Shown here in pieces: positions 1-6,323 of a DNA stretch of 9,742 bases. Source of the DNA: Bradyrhizobium sp. (GTDB taxonomy: Bacteria; Pseudomonadota; Alphaproteobacteria; Rhizobiales; Xanthobacteraceae). The translations under genes and the position numbers were made by a program. The stretch covers positions 1 to 9,742 of the forward strand of contig JAQGKJ010000006.1 of NCBI GenBank assembly GCA_028290165.1. Reading direction: 5' to 3'. A model generated the notes under the pieces. It was not told where the DNA came from, did no database searches, and saw nothing but the letters and a program-made list of their open reading frames with translations. Position 1 is the stretch's first letter. The number at the start of each line of letters is the position of its first letter.

Positions 1-1230
1 TTCAAGCAGCGCAGTCGCTAGCGCCCTTGGACTCACAGGCTTGACCAGAAAGGCGTCGGCGCCGGCGGCGCGCGACGCCGCCTCGTCATCGCCGCGGCCC
101 GATACCCCGATGATCGCGATGCGGCCGAGCGGCGGGTTCAGGCTGCGAATACGCTTGATCGCCTCGATGCCGTCGATGCCCGGCAGCACCATGTCCATCA
201 GCACCGCGTCAAACGCGCCTTGCGCGATCCGCTCGGCGGCGGCCTCGCCGCGCCCGATGAATTCCGTATGATGACCGAGTTCAGTGAGGATCGTGTTGAG
301 CACGACGCGGCCGAACGGATTGTCCTCGACGCTGAGGACGCGCAGCGCCTGCAGCGGGGCCGTCGACACACCGTGGCCGGCGCCCGGGCCGGCGGCCTTC
401 GAAGCTTTCGCCCGGGTCAACGTCACCGTCAGCGTGAATGTGGTTCCTCCGTTTCGCCGTTGCTCAACGAGGATGTCGCCGCCCATCGCGCGCGCCAGCG
501 CTTTGACCGACGACAACCCGAGCCCGGCGCCGCCGAAACGCGAGGCGATGCTGACATTGGCTTGCGAGAACGGGCGGAACAGGCGCTTGATCTCGTTCAG
601 CGTGAGCCCGATTCCGCTATCGGAAATGGCAAAGGAGACGGCGATTTTGTCCCTTGCACCGCGCATCGGCATTGGCTTGACCGCCAGCCCCACACCGCCC
701 GCTTCGGTGAACTTTACGGCGTTGTCGATCAGGTTTTCCAGGGCGGCGCGCAGACGGACGGGATCGCCGACCACCAGCGCCGGAAGCTTCTCGGAGATAT
801 CGACGGAGGATTGCAGGCCTTTCGCCGCCGCCCGGCCAGCCAGCGAGTCGCCGGCGTTGCGCGCCAGCGCGCGCAGATCGAACAAATCCTGCCGGATCCC
901 GGCCGCGGCATGCCCGCCTTTGGCGGCGTCGACGAACAAGGTCGCAAGACTCGCAAGATGTTCCGCGCCCGCCTTGATGGTATCGACCCAGCGCCGCTCG
1001 CGCTCGTCAAGATCGGACGTCGCCAGCAGATCGCTGATGGCAAGAATTCCCGTGAGCGGTGTGCGGACCTCATGCGCAAACGCGGCGAGCGCCGCCTCGA
1101 CCATACCGGGTGCTTCGGTTTTGGCAGCGCGCTTGCGCGCCTTGCCCGCGGCAAGGCGTGGAGCGCGTCTTTTCCGCGGTCGTCTTTCCGGCGGCCGCGT
1201 GGTGCGCTGTGAGCGCGATCTTGGCGCCAT
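1..1230 (-). CDS. Hybrid histidine kinase (HisKA-HATPase-REC), C-terminus cut by window edge
   Basis: A two-component hybrid kinase: it autophosphorylates on His and passes phosphate to its own receiver. 410 codons are visible. Residues 1-42 are very rich in Arg and Lys. The H-box FAHEVRTPLTG has the phospho-accepting His at residue 53. The N-box NLIDNAVKF is at 166-174, the G1 box SDSGIGL has Asp204, and the G2 box GGAGLGL is at 233-239. A receiver starts near 298 with acidic residues E302/D303, phospho-acceptor D346 (VLMDMVLPG) and the conserved Lys397 (KPVS). Only a few residues should be missing at the C-terminus. The ATG at 1230 was chosen for its AGGGGA ribosome binding site; an in-frame ATG at 1260 lacks one, and Met43 is a further alternative. 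No transmembrane or PAS/GAF sensor domain is visible, so it is probably cytoplasmic and receives its signal from a partner. It lies 109 bases downstream of gluQ on the same strand. The kinase assignment is firm; the signal is unknown. Confidence 0.93.
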   Translation of the reverse strand, partial: MAPRSRSQRTTRPPERRPRKRRAPRLAAGKARKRAAKTEAPGMVEAALAAFAHEVRTPLTGILAISDLLATSDLDERERRWVDTIKAGAEHLASLATLFVDAAKGGHAAAGIRQDLFDLRALARNAGDSLAGRAAAKGLQSSVDISEKLPALVVGDPVRLRAALENLIDNAVKFTEAGGVGLAVKPMPMRGARDKIAVSFAISDSGIGLTLNEIKRLFRPFSQANVSIASRFGGAGLGLSSVKALARAMGGDILVEQRRNGGTTFTLTVTLTRAKASKAAGPGAGHGVSTAPLQALRVLSVEDNPFGRVVLNTILTELGHHTEFIGRGEAAAERIAQGAFDAVLMDMVLPGIDGIEAIKRIRSLNPPLGRIAIIGVSGRGDDEAASRAAGADAFLVKPVSPRALATALLE

Positions 1231-1339
1231 GATTCCCCTGAGCCCGACCCGGCTCACCATGCCACGGCCGGCCCGCCGGAGTCACGCCGCAGGCGCCGTA
1301 TTCCTCATGTGACCGGCCTGCGGCAAACTTGCCCAACAA

Positions 1340-2209
1340 TTACGGCAGGCCGACCAGGCGACGGATGCCGGCCGGCGGCACGCCGGTGGCGCGGAGTTCG
1401 CGCAAGCCCGTCGCCTGCGTCGACTTCGAAAGCTTTCGCCCCGCATTGTCGAGGATAAGGCGGTGGTGGCGGTAGACGGGCTGCGGCAGACCGAGCAACC
1501 GTTGCAGCAGCCGGTGGACGCCGGTCGACCAGAACAGGTCCTGGCCCCGCACCACTTCCGTTATGCCCTGCAGGGCATCGTCGATCACCACCGAGAGGTG
1601 ATAACTGGTCGGTGTCTCCCTCCGCGCCAGGATGACGTCACCCCACCCTTCCGGCCGGGCGACGACCAGGCCGGTCTCGCCATCGGGACCTTCGCCCTGC
1701 TCGATCCAGCTGAGGTCGCCGGCGCGCGCGCAGGCCGCCGCCATGTCGAGCCGCAGCGCGAAGGGGGCGTTAGATTCGAGCAACCGCACGCGCGCGTCGG
1801 ACGAAAGCGATTTTGCCGTGCCGGGATAGAGCGGGGCGCCGTCGGGGTCGCGCGGCCAGGGCCCATCCGCTTCCCGCTGCGCCACGAGTTTTGCGATCTC
1901 GGCGCGGCTCTCGAAGCTCGGATAGACCAGACCCAAGCCTGAAAGTTTCTCGAGCGCATCGCGATATTCCGCGAGATGTTCGGATTGCCGCCGCACCGGT
2001 TCTTCCCAGGCGATGCCGAGCCAGGCGAGGTCTTGATAGATCGCCGTCTCGAATTCCGGCCTGCAGCGGGCTGGGTCGATGTCCTCGATGCGCAGCAACA
2101 ATCGCCCGCCGGCCGCCCGCGCCAGGTCGAAATTCAGCAGCGCCGAAAAAGCGTGGCCGAGATGCAGATAACCGTTTGGGCTCGGCGCAAAGCGGAAGAC
2201 GGGCGGCAT
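1340..2209 (-). CDS. gluQ: Glutamyl-Q tRNA(Asp) synthetase
   Basis: A 289-aa paralogue of the catalytic core of glutamyl-tRNA synthetase. It lacks the anticodon-binding domain, as is usual for GluQ/YadB. The family activates glutamate and attaches it to queuosine at position 34 of tRNA(Asp). The N-terminal FRFAPSPNGYLHLGHAF carries the class I HIGH-type motif (HLGH, 16-19), RIEDID is at 40-45, and the KMSKS-type loop is KLSKS (259-263). The Glu-recognition region includes SYHL and VVRGQDL near 202-225. In the E. coli enzyme a zinc is held by three Cys and one Tyr. Here the Cys positions appear to be Ser98, Glu100 and Ala132, with only Tyr128 kept (LYPGTAK), so the zinc site looks lost. The start is ATG, but no good Shine-Dalgarno precedes it. 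The upstream region is shared with the divergent alkA-like gene. Confidence 0.95.
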   Translation of the reverse strand: MPPVFRFAPSPNGYLHLGHAFSALLNFDLARAAGGRLLLRIEDIDPARCRPEFETAIYQDLAWLGIAWEEPVRRQSEHLAEYRDALEKLSGLGLVYPSFESRAEIAKLVAQREADGPWPRDPDGAPLYPGTAKSLSSDARVRLLESNAPFALRLDMAAACARAGDLSWIEQGEGPDGETGLVVARPEGWGDVILARRETPTSYHLSVVIDDALQGITEVVRGQDLFWSTGVHRLLQRLLGLPQPVYRHHRLILDNAGRKLSKSTQATGLRELRATGVPPAGIRRLVGLP

Positions 2210-2220
2210 TGATTAAATAC

Positions 2221-2435
2221 CGTCATGGCCGGGCTTGTCCCGGCCATCCACGTCCTTGCAACAGTGCGATATGAAGGTTGTCACGTTTACATTCCGTACG
2301 ATCTCTTCAACAGCGTCTTGTTGGTATAAAACGATCCTAGTCGTCACGGTATACCGTAGGAAGACGTTGATGGCCGGGAGCGCAGACAAGTTTACGCAGT
2401 CTGCGTAAGGCAGACTACTATGCCCGGCCATGACG
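2221..2435. repeat. 215-bp element with perfect 14-bp terminal inverted repeats
   Basis: The sequence cgtcatggccgggc at 2221-2234 is exactly inverted at 2422-2435. Each end is itself a palindrome of the same family. The left one has arms atggccggg (2225-2233) and cccggccat (2239-2247) around a 5-nt loop. The right one has arms at 2370-2378 and 2423-2431 enclosing 44 nt, inside which lies a second perfect 7-bp stem (agtctgc 2398-2404, gcagact 2410-2416). Both carry a related flank (ccacgtc and gacgttg) in opposite orientation. It therefore looks like two copies of one REP-like intergenic palindrome, head to head, about 120 bases apart. From memory, similar palindromes are common in Bradyrhizobium genomes. 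No transposase is encoded and no clear target duplication is visible. It ends 12 bases before the alkA-like start codon. Confidence 0.8.
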
Positions 2436-2447
2436 TAGAATGAGAAG

Positions 2448-3194
2448 ATGCTCGTCCACCTCGAGACCCAGACCGACCTCGAAGACGCCATCCACGTGCT
2501 GGTCAAGCAAGACCCGCGGCTCAAACCCATATTCGAGCTTACGGGCATGCCGGCGCTGCGGCGGCGCGAGCCGGGCTTTGAAGGCCTTGCGGCGATCGTC
2601 TGCGGCCAGCAACTCTCCACCGCCAGCGCCGCCGCGATCTGGGCGCGCGTCAGCGCCGCGTTCGATCCGTTTCACCATGACACGCTGCGCAAGGCGCGCA
2701 TCGATCGTCTGGGCCGGCTCGGCCTGTCGGCGGCGAAGATCAAGACCCTGCTAAGTCTTGCGCGCGAACTCGCCGCCGAGCGATTGAATCTCGACGTGCT
2801 GGCCAACGAGGACGCCGACGCCGCGCACAACACGCTGACCGCGCTGCACGGCATCGGCCCCTGGACCGCCGACGTCTATCTCTTGTTTTGTCTCGGCCAT
2901 GGCGACGCCTGGCCCGCGGGCGATCTCGCCGTGCAGGAAGCGATCAAAGTCGGACTTGGCCTGAAGACACGGCCGACGGTGAAGCAGATGGCGCCGCTGG
3001 CGGAACCGTGGCGGCCGCTGCGCGGCGCCGCGGCACATCTGTGGTGGGCCTATTACCGGGTGCTGAAAAAGCGCGAGGGCGTGATCGGCGGCGCGCCAAA
3101 AGCGAACGATGTTTTAAACAAGATAGTTGTTGCAAAACGGTCATCGTCAAAAGCAAAGATCGCGGCTGGGAAAATGCCGGGATCGAAAACATGA
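2448..3194 (+). CDS. alkA: DNA-3-methyladenine glycosylase II, AlkA-like (HhH-GPD)
   Basis: Base-excision-repair glycosylase that flips out and hydrolyses alkylated purines. It has 248 aa. The HhH-GPD fold is seen in ICGQQ-type sequence IVCGQQLSTASAAAIW (50-65), the helix-hairpin-helix LHGIGPWTADVYL (133-145), and the catalytic Asp159 in PAGDLAVQEA. Residues 1-40 match the short lead-in of single-domain family members; the N-terminal TBP-like domain of E. coli AlkA is absent, so Mag1-like would be an equally fair name. The last 25 or so residues (KRSSSKAKIAAGKMPGSKT) are a Lys/Ser-rich tail outside the conserved fold. The start ATG is preceded only by a weak GAGAAG directly adjacent. The stop codon overlaps the next start as ATGA, suggesting translational coupling with the DUF2855 gene, though the functions are not obviously linked. 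Confidence 0.9.
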   Translation: MLVHLETQTDLEDAIHVLVKQDPRLKPIFELTGMPALRRREPGFEGLAAIVCGQQLSTASAAAIWARVSAAFDPFHHDTLRKARIDRLGRLGLSAAKIKTLLSLARELAAERLNLDVLANEDADAAHNTLTALHGIGPWTADVYLLFCLGHGDAWPAGDLAVQEAIKVGLGLKTRPTVKQMAPLAEPWRPLRGAAAHLWWAYYRVLKKREGVIGGAPKANDVLNKIVVAKRSSSKAKIAAGKMPGSKT

Positions 3195-4282
3195 AATCAA
3201 CCGACTTCGTCGTTGCACGCAACGATTTGCAGCAGTGCAAGATCATCGAGACGCAACTGCCCGACGCGGCTGACTTGCCTGCCGAGGCGCTGCTGACAAG
3301 AATCGATCGCTTCGCGTTGACCGCCAACAACATTACCTATGCGGTTCTCGGCGATCAATTGAAATACTGGCAGCTGTTTCCGGCGCCGCAAAATTTCGGC
3401 AACATTCCGGTGTGGGGATTTGGCGAGGTGATCGCCTCGAAGCATCCGGGCATATCCAAAGGCGAGCGGTTGTTCGGCTATTTTCCGATGGCGACGCATC
3501 TGGTGATCGAGGCCACTGAGGTTACCAAGCGCGGCCTGCGCGACGGCGCCGCGCATCGCCAGGGGGTGGCACCAGTCTACAACGCCTATGCGCGCGTCAG
3601 CGACGATCCAGCCTTCGCCGGCCGTCAGGGCGATTACCAGGCGCTGCTGCGGCCGCTGTTCATGCTGTCGTTTCTGGTCGACGATTTTCTCGGCGAGAAC
3701 GGGTTTTTCGGCGCAGAGAGCGTGATGCTCTCGAGCGCGTCCAGCAAGACTGCGTTCGGGCTTGCGCATCTCCTGCATACGCTGCGCAAGGATATCCGCG
3801 TGATCGGGCTGACCTCGGCCTCGAACGCCGATTTTGTCAGGTCACTCGGCTGCTATGACGAAGTCGTAACCTATGACCGCATCGCCTCGCTGCCGCCGGA
3901 CCGGCCGGTTGCATACGTCGACATGGCCGGCAACAGCGAGTTGCGCGCCAAACTGCACCGGCATTTCGGCGGTCAGGTAAAATATTCCGGGCGCGTCGGG
4001 CTCACCCACCGCAGCTCACTGCCGGATGAGCCGGAATTGCCGGGCGCCAGGCCGGCATGGTTTTTCGCCCCCGACCAGATTCGCAAGCGTGCCAGGGAAT
4101 GGGGCCCGGGCGGCATCGACGTGAGGTTCAGCGCGGCGTGGTCGGGTTTTGCCCCGGGGCTGGATCGATGGCTCAAGGTGATCGAAGGCCGCGGCGAGCG
4201 ACCGGTGAGGCAAGTCTATCTCGACACGCTCGCGGGGCGCATTCCACCGGATCAGGGCCACATCCTGTCGCTGGCAACATAG
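3191..4282 (+). CDS. DUF2855 family protein, medium-chain-dehydrogenase-like
   Basis: A 363-aa protein recognised as DUF2855, a poorly characterised family related to the medium-chain dehydrogenase/reductase (quinone oxidoreductase) fold. The N-terminal half looks GroES-like: ITYAVLGDQLKYW (48-60), then VWGFGEVIASKHPGISKGER (74-93), the usual layout of that domain around the substrate cleft. A nucleotide-binding half follows: VMLSSASSKTAFGLAHLL (178-195) replaces the typical glycine-rich loop with SSASSKTA, and VIGLTSASN is the second strand. No zinc-ligand pattern is visible. The start at 3191 was chosen because it overlaps the preceding stop by ATGA; the longer open frame from 2888 would run through the alkA-like gene. 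No strong Shine-Dalgarno is seen, consistent with coupling. The substrate is unknown. The monooxygenase downstream suggests a shared redox pathway, which is inference. Confidence 0.85.
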   Translation: MKSTDFVVARNDLQQCKIIETQLPDAADLPAEALLTRIDRFALTANNITYAVLGDQLKYWQLFPAPQNFGNIPVWGFGEVIASKHPGISKGERLFGYFPMATHLVIEATEVTKRGLRDGAAHRQGVAPVYNAYARVSDDPAFAGRQGDYQALLRPLFMLSFLVDDFLGENGFFGAESVMLSSASSKTAFGLAHLLHTLRKDIRVIGLTSASNADFVRSLGCYDEVVTYDRIASLPPDRPVAYVDMAGNSELRAKLHRHFGGQVKYSGRVGLTHRSSLPDEPELPGARPAWFFAPDQIRKRAREWGPGGIDVRFSAAWSGFAPGLDRWLKVIEGRGERPVRQVYLDTLAGRIPPDQGHILSLAT

Positions 4283-4300
4283 CGGAGTTCTTCTCCTGCC

Positions 4301-4328
4301 CTTTCTGCGCGGTCCCAATCGGTATAAC
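4301..4328 (+). promoter_or_regulatory. Possible promoter for the monooxygenase gene
   Basis: A TATAAC hexamer at 4323-4328 is a good -10 match in the 103-base gap between the DUF2855 gene and the monooxygenase. The -35 candidate CTTTCT (4301-4306, 16-base spacing) is poor. The site lies about 58 bases before the ATG. It may be chance, and read-through from the upstream gene is equally possible. Confidence 0.25.
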
Positions 4329-4385
4329 TTTGCCGACACGACACAGGGAAAACGCCGCGAAGTCGGCCGGTTGCGAGAAGCGCTC

Positions 4386-6182
4386 ATGCTGGACAGAACC
4401 GAAGATATTTCGATCGCTGCCGAAAACTGGCTCGTGCAGTTCGAAAGCGCGATCACGACATCGGACGGAGTCCTGCTGAAAACACTGTTCCATCCAGACA
4501 GCTATTGGCGCGACGTGCTGTCGCTGAGCTGGAAGCTGCAGACCATCAACGGAGCCGAGGCCATACTGAGAGCGCTGAAGGCGCAGGCGGGCCGCGCCGC
4601 GCCCAACGGTTTCAGGATCGATCCAAATCGCGCCGCGCCGCGACGGGTGATGCGCGCCGGCACCCATGCGATCGAGGCGATCTTCAAATTTGAAACCACT
4701 GAGGGGCGCGGCAGCGGAATCCTGCGACTGATCCCCGATGCGAACGACGGCAACCGGCTGAAGGCGTGGACGCTGCTCACCGCGCTCGACGAACTGAAAG
4801 GTTTTGAGGAAACGCTCGGAACCTCGAGGCCCCGCGGCCAAGCCTATTCGCGCGATTTTCGCGGGCCCAACTGGCTCGATCTGCGCCAAGCCGAGACCGA
4901 ATATGCCGGGCGCGATCCCGACGTCCTGGTGGTCGGCGGCGGACAGGCGGGGCTTTCGATCGCGGCACGCCTGAAGCAGTTGCAGATCGATACGCTGATC
5001 GTCGACCGCGAGCTGCGTATCGGCGACAACTGGCGCAACCGCTACCATGCGCTGACGCTGCATAACCAGGTGCAGGTCAACCACCTGCCCTACATGCCGT
5101 TCCCGCCGAACTGGCCGATCTATATCCCCAAGGACAAGCTCGCCAACTGGTTCGAGGCCTATGTCGAGGCGATGGAGTTGAATTACTGGACTGGCAACGA
5201 GTTCGAGAGCGGCGCTTACGACGACGCCGAAGGACGCTGGTCGGTGGTGTTGCGCCAAACCGACGGTGGCAAACGCGAAATGCATCCGCGCCATGTCGTG
5301 ATGGCGACCGGCGTCAGCGGGATTCCGAATTTGCCGGATATTCCGAGCTTGAAGAACTTCGCCGGCACGGTCCTGCATTCCAGCCAGTATGGCGACGGCG
5401 AGACGTGGAAAGGCAAAAAGGCGCTGGTGATCGGCACCGGCAACAGCGGCCACGATATCGCGCAGGATCTCTATTCGAGCGGGGCTCGCGTCACGCTGGT
5501 GCAGCGCAGCCCGACCCTGATCACGAATATCGAACCATCGGCGCAGCTGGCCTATGCCGCCTATAACGAGGGCACGCTGGAGGACAACGACCTGATCGCC
5601 ACCTCGGTGCCGCTGGTGCTGGCGAGGAAAAGCCACGTCATGATCACCGAGCAATCAAAGAAGCTGGACCAGCCATTGCTCGAAGGGCTGGCGCGTGTCG
5701 GATTCAAGCTCGATTACGGCGAAGGCAATACCGGCTGGCAGTTCAAATATCTCACCCGCGGCGGCGGCTATTATTTCAACGTCGGCTGTTCCGATCTGGT
5801 CGCGAGCGGCGAGATCAAATTGAGACAGTTTTCGGATATCGAATCCTTTGTCGCGGACGGCGCGCGGATGACAAGCGGCGAGATGCTCGCCGCCGAACTG
5901 ATCGTGCTGGCGACCGGCTACAAGAGGCAAGAATATTTGGTGCGTAAGCTGTTCGGCGACGAAGTCACCGAGCGCGTCGGCCCGATCTGGGGATTCGGCG
6001 AGGAGCAGGAACTCCGCAACATGTACACGCGCACGCCGCAACCCGGTCTCTGGTTCATCGCCGGCAGCCTCGCGCAATGCCGGATCAATTCGAAATATCT
6101 GGCGCTGCAGATCAAGGCCATCGAGGAAGGGTTGCTGCCGCGGGGTGCGCGGGCGGAAAAATCCAATGCGGCCTTCGCGTAA
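4386..6182 (+). CDS. NTF2-like/flavin-containing monooxygenase fusion
   Basis: A 598-aa class B-type flavoprotein monooxygenase using FAD and NAD(P)H to insert one oxygen atom. Residues 1-140 form an NTF2/SnoaL-like alpha+beta domain (FHPDSYWRDVLSLSWKLQTI, 35-54, is typical). The FAD Rossmann motif VVGGGQAGL is at 182-190. The family signature FAGTVLHSSQY (325-335) follows FxGxxxHxxxY, the form of flavin-containing and YUCCA-type monooxygenases; Baeyer-Villiger enzymes usually end in W. The NADPH motif VIGTGNSGHD is at 348-357, and ATGY closes the FAD domain at 509-512. Start ATG 4386 has GAGAAG five bases upstream; the TTG at 4371 is less likely. No signal peptide, so cytoplasmic. The substrate is unknown: S- or N-oxygenation, or oxidation of a carbonyl compound, are all possible. 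It lies 103 bases after the DUF2855 gene and precedes the PAL-like gene. Confidence 0.93.
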   Translation: MLDRTEDISIAAENWLVQFESAITTSDGVLLKTLFHPDSYWRDVLSLSWKLQTINGAEAILRALKAQAGRAAPNGFRIDPNRAAPRRVMRAGTHAIEAIFKFETTEGRGSGILRLIPDANDGNRLKAWTLLTALDELKGFEETLGTSRPRGQAYSRDFRGPNWLDLRQAETEYAGRDPDVLVVGGGQAGLSIAARLKQLQIDTLIVDRELRIGDNWRNRYHALTLHNQVQVNHLPYMPFPPNWPIYIPKDKLANWFEAYVEAMELNYWTGNEFESGAYDDAEGRWSVVLRQTDGGKREMHPRHVVMATGVSGIPNLPDIPSLKNFAGTVLHSSQYGDGETWKGKKALVIGTGNSGHDIAQDLYSSGARVTLVQRSPTLITNIEPSAQLAYAAYNEGTLEDNDLIATSVPLVLARKSHVMITEQSKKLDQPLLEGLARVGFKLDYGEGNTGWQFKYLTRGGGYYFNVGCSDLVASGEIKLRQFSDIESFVADGARMTSGEMLAAELIVLATGYKRQEYLVRKLFGDEVTERVGPIWGFGEEQELRNMYTRTPQPGLWFIAGSLAQCRINSKYLALQIKAIEEGLLPRGARAEKSNAAFA

Positions 6183-6193
6183 ATTTCAAAGCA

Positions 6194-6297
6194 CGTCGTT
6201 CCGGGGCGCATCGAAGATGCGAACCTCAGATGTGCAATTGCACATCGGGGAATCTCGTCATTCCGGGTCTGGTCCTGCCGACCATCCCGGAATGACG
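6194..6297. repeat. 104-bp compound palindromic element
   Basis: Outer arms cgtcgttccggg (6194 onward) and cccggaatgacg (6286-6297) pair with one mismatch. Inside are cgcatc-gaa-gatgcg (6207-6221), a perfect 18-bp palindrome gatgtgcaattgcacatc (6229-6246), and a hairpin with perfect 12-bp arms cgtcattccggg (6256-6267) and cccggaatgacg (6286-6297). The pattern resembles, from memory, widespread Bradyrhizobium intergenic repeats. It fills most of the gap between the monooxygenase and the PAL-like gene, so a read-through transcript would fold strongly here. It could act as mRNA stabiliser, attenuator or rho-independent-like pause; no U-tract follows. Confidence 0.75.
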
Positions 6298-6323
6298 GTG
6301 TAACAATATTGGGGGAAACACAC

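Noticed and set aside
220..1312. Two long plus-strand frames (330 and 342 codons) antisense to the histidine kinase
   Set aside because: The minus strand carries the full HisKA, HATPase and receiver motif set; the plus frames show no domain and have biased shadow composition.
2302..2330. Promoter with TATAAA at 2325-2330 for the alkA-like gene
   Set aside because: The -10 is good but no acceptable -35 lies at 16-18 bases, so I did not list it as a feature.
2210..2447. CRISPR array or toxin-antitoxin locus in the gluQ/alkA gap
   Set aside because: The repeats are inverted rather than regularly spaced direct copies, and no small frame with a ribosome binding site is present.
2888..4282. Longer 464-codon start for the DUF2855 gene
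   Set aside because: The first 101 codons overlap the alkA-like gene in another frame and do not resemble DUF2855; the ATG at 3191 gives the normal N-terminus and an ATGA overlap.
4173..5654. A 493-codon open frame on the minus strand, antisense to the monooxygenase
   Set aside because: Composition is low-complexity Arg/Gln/His-type sequence without recognisable motifs, and the plus strand encodes a clear FAD enzyme. High GC with biased third positions produces such shadows.
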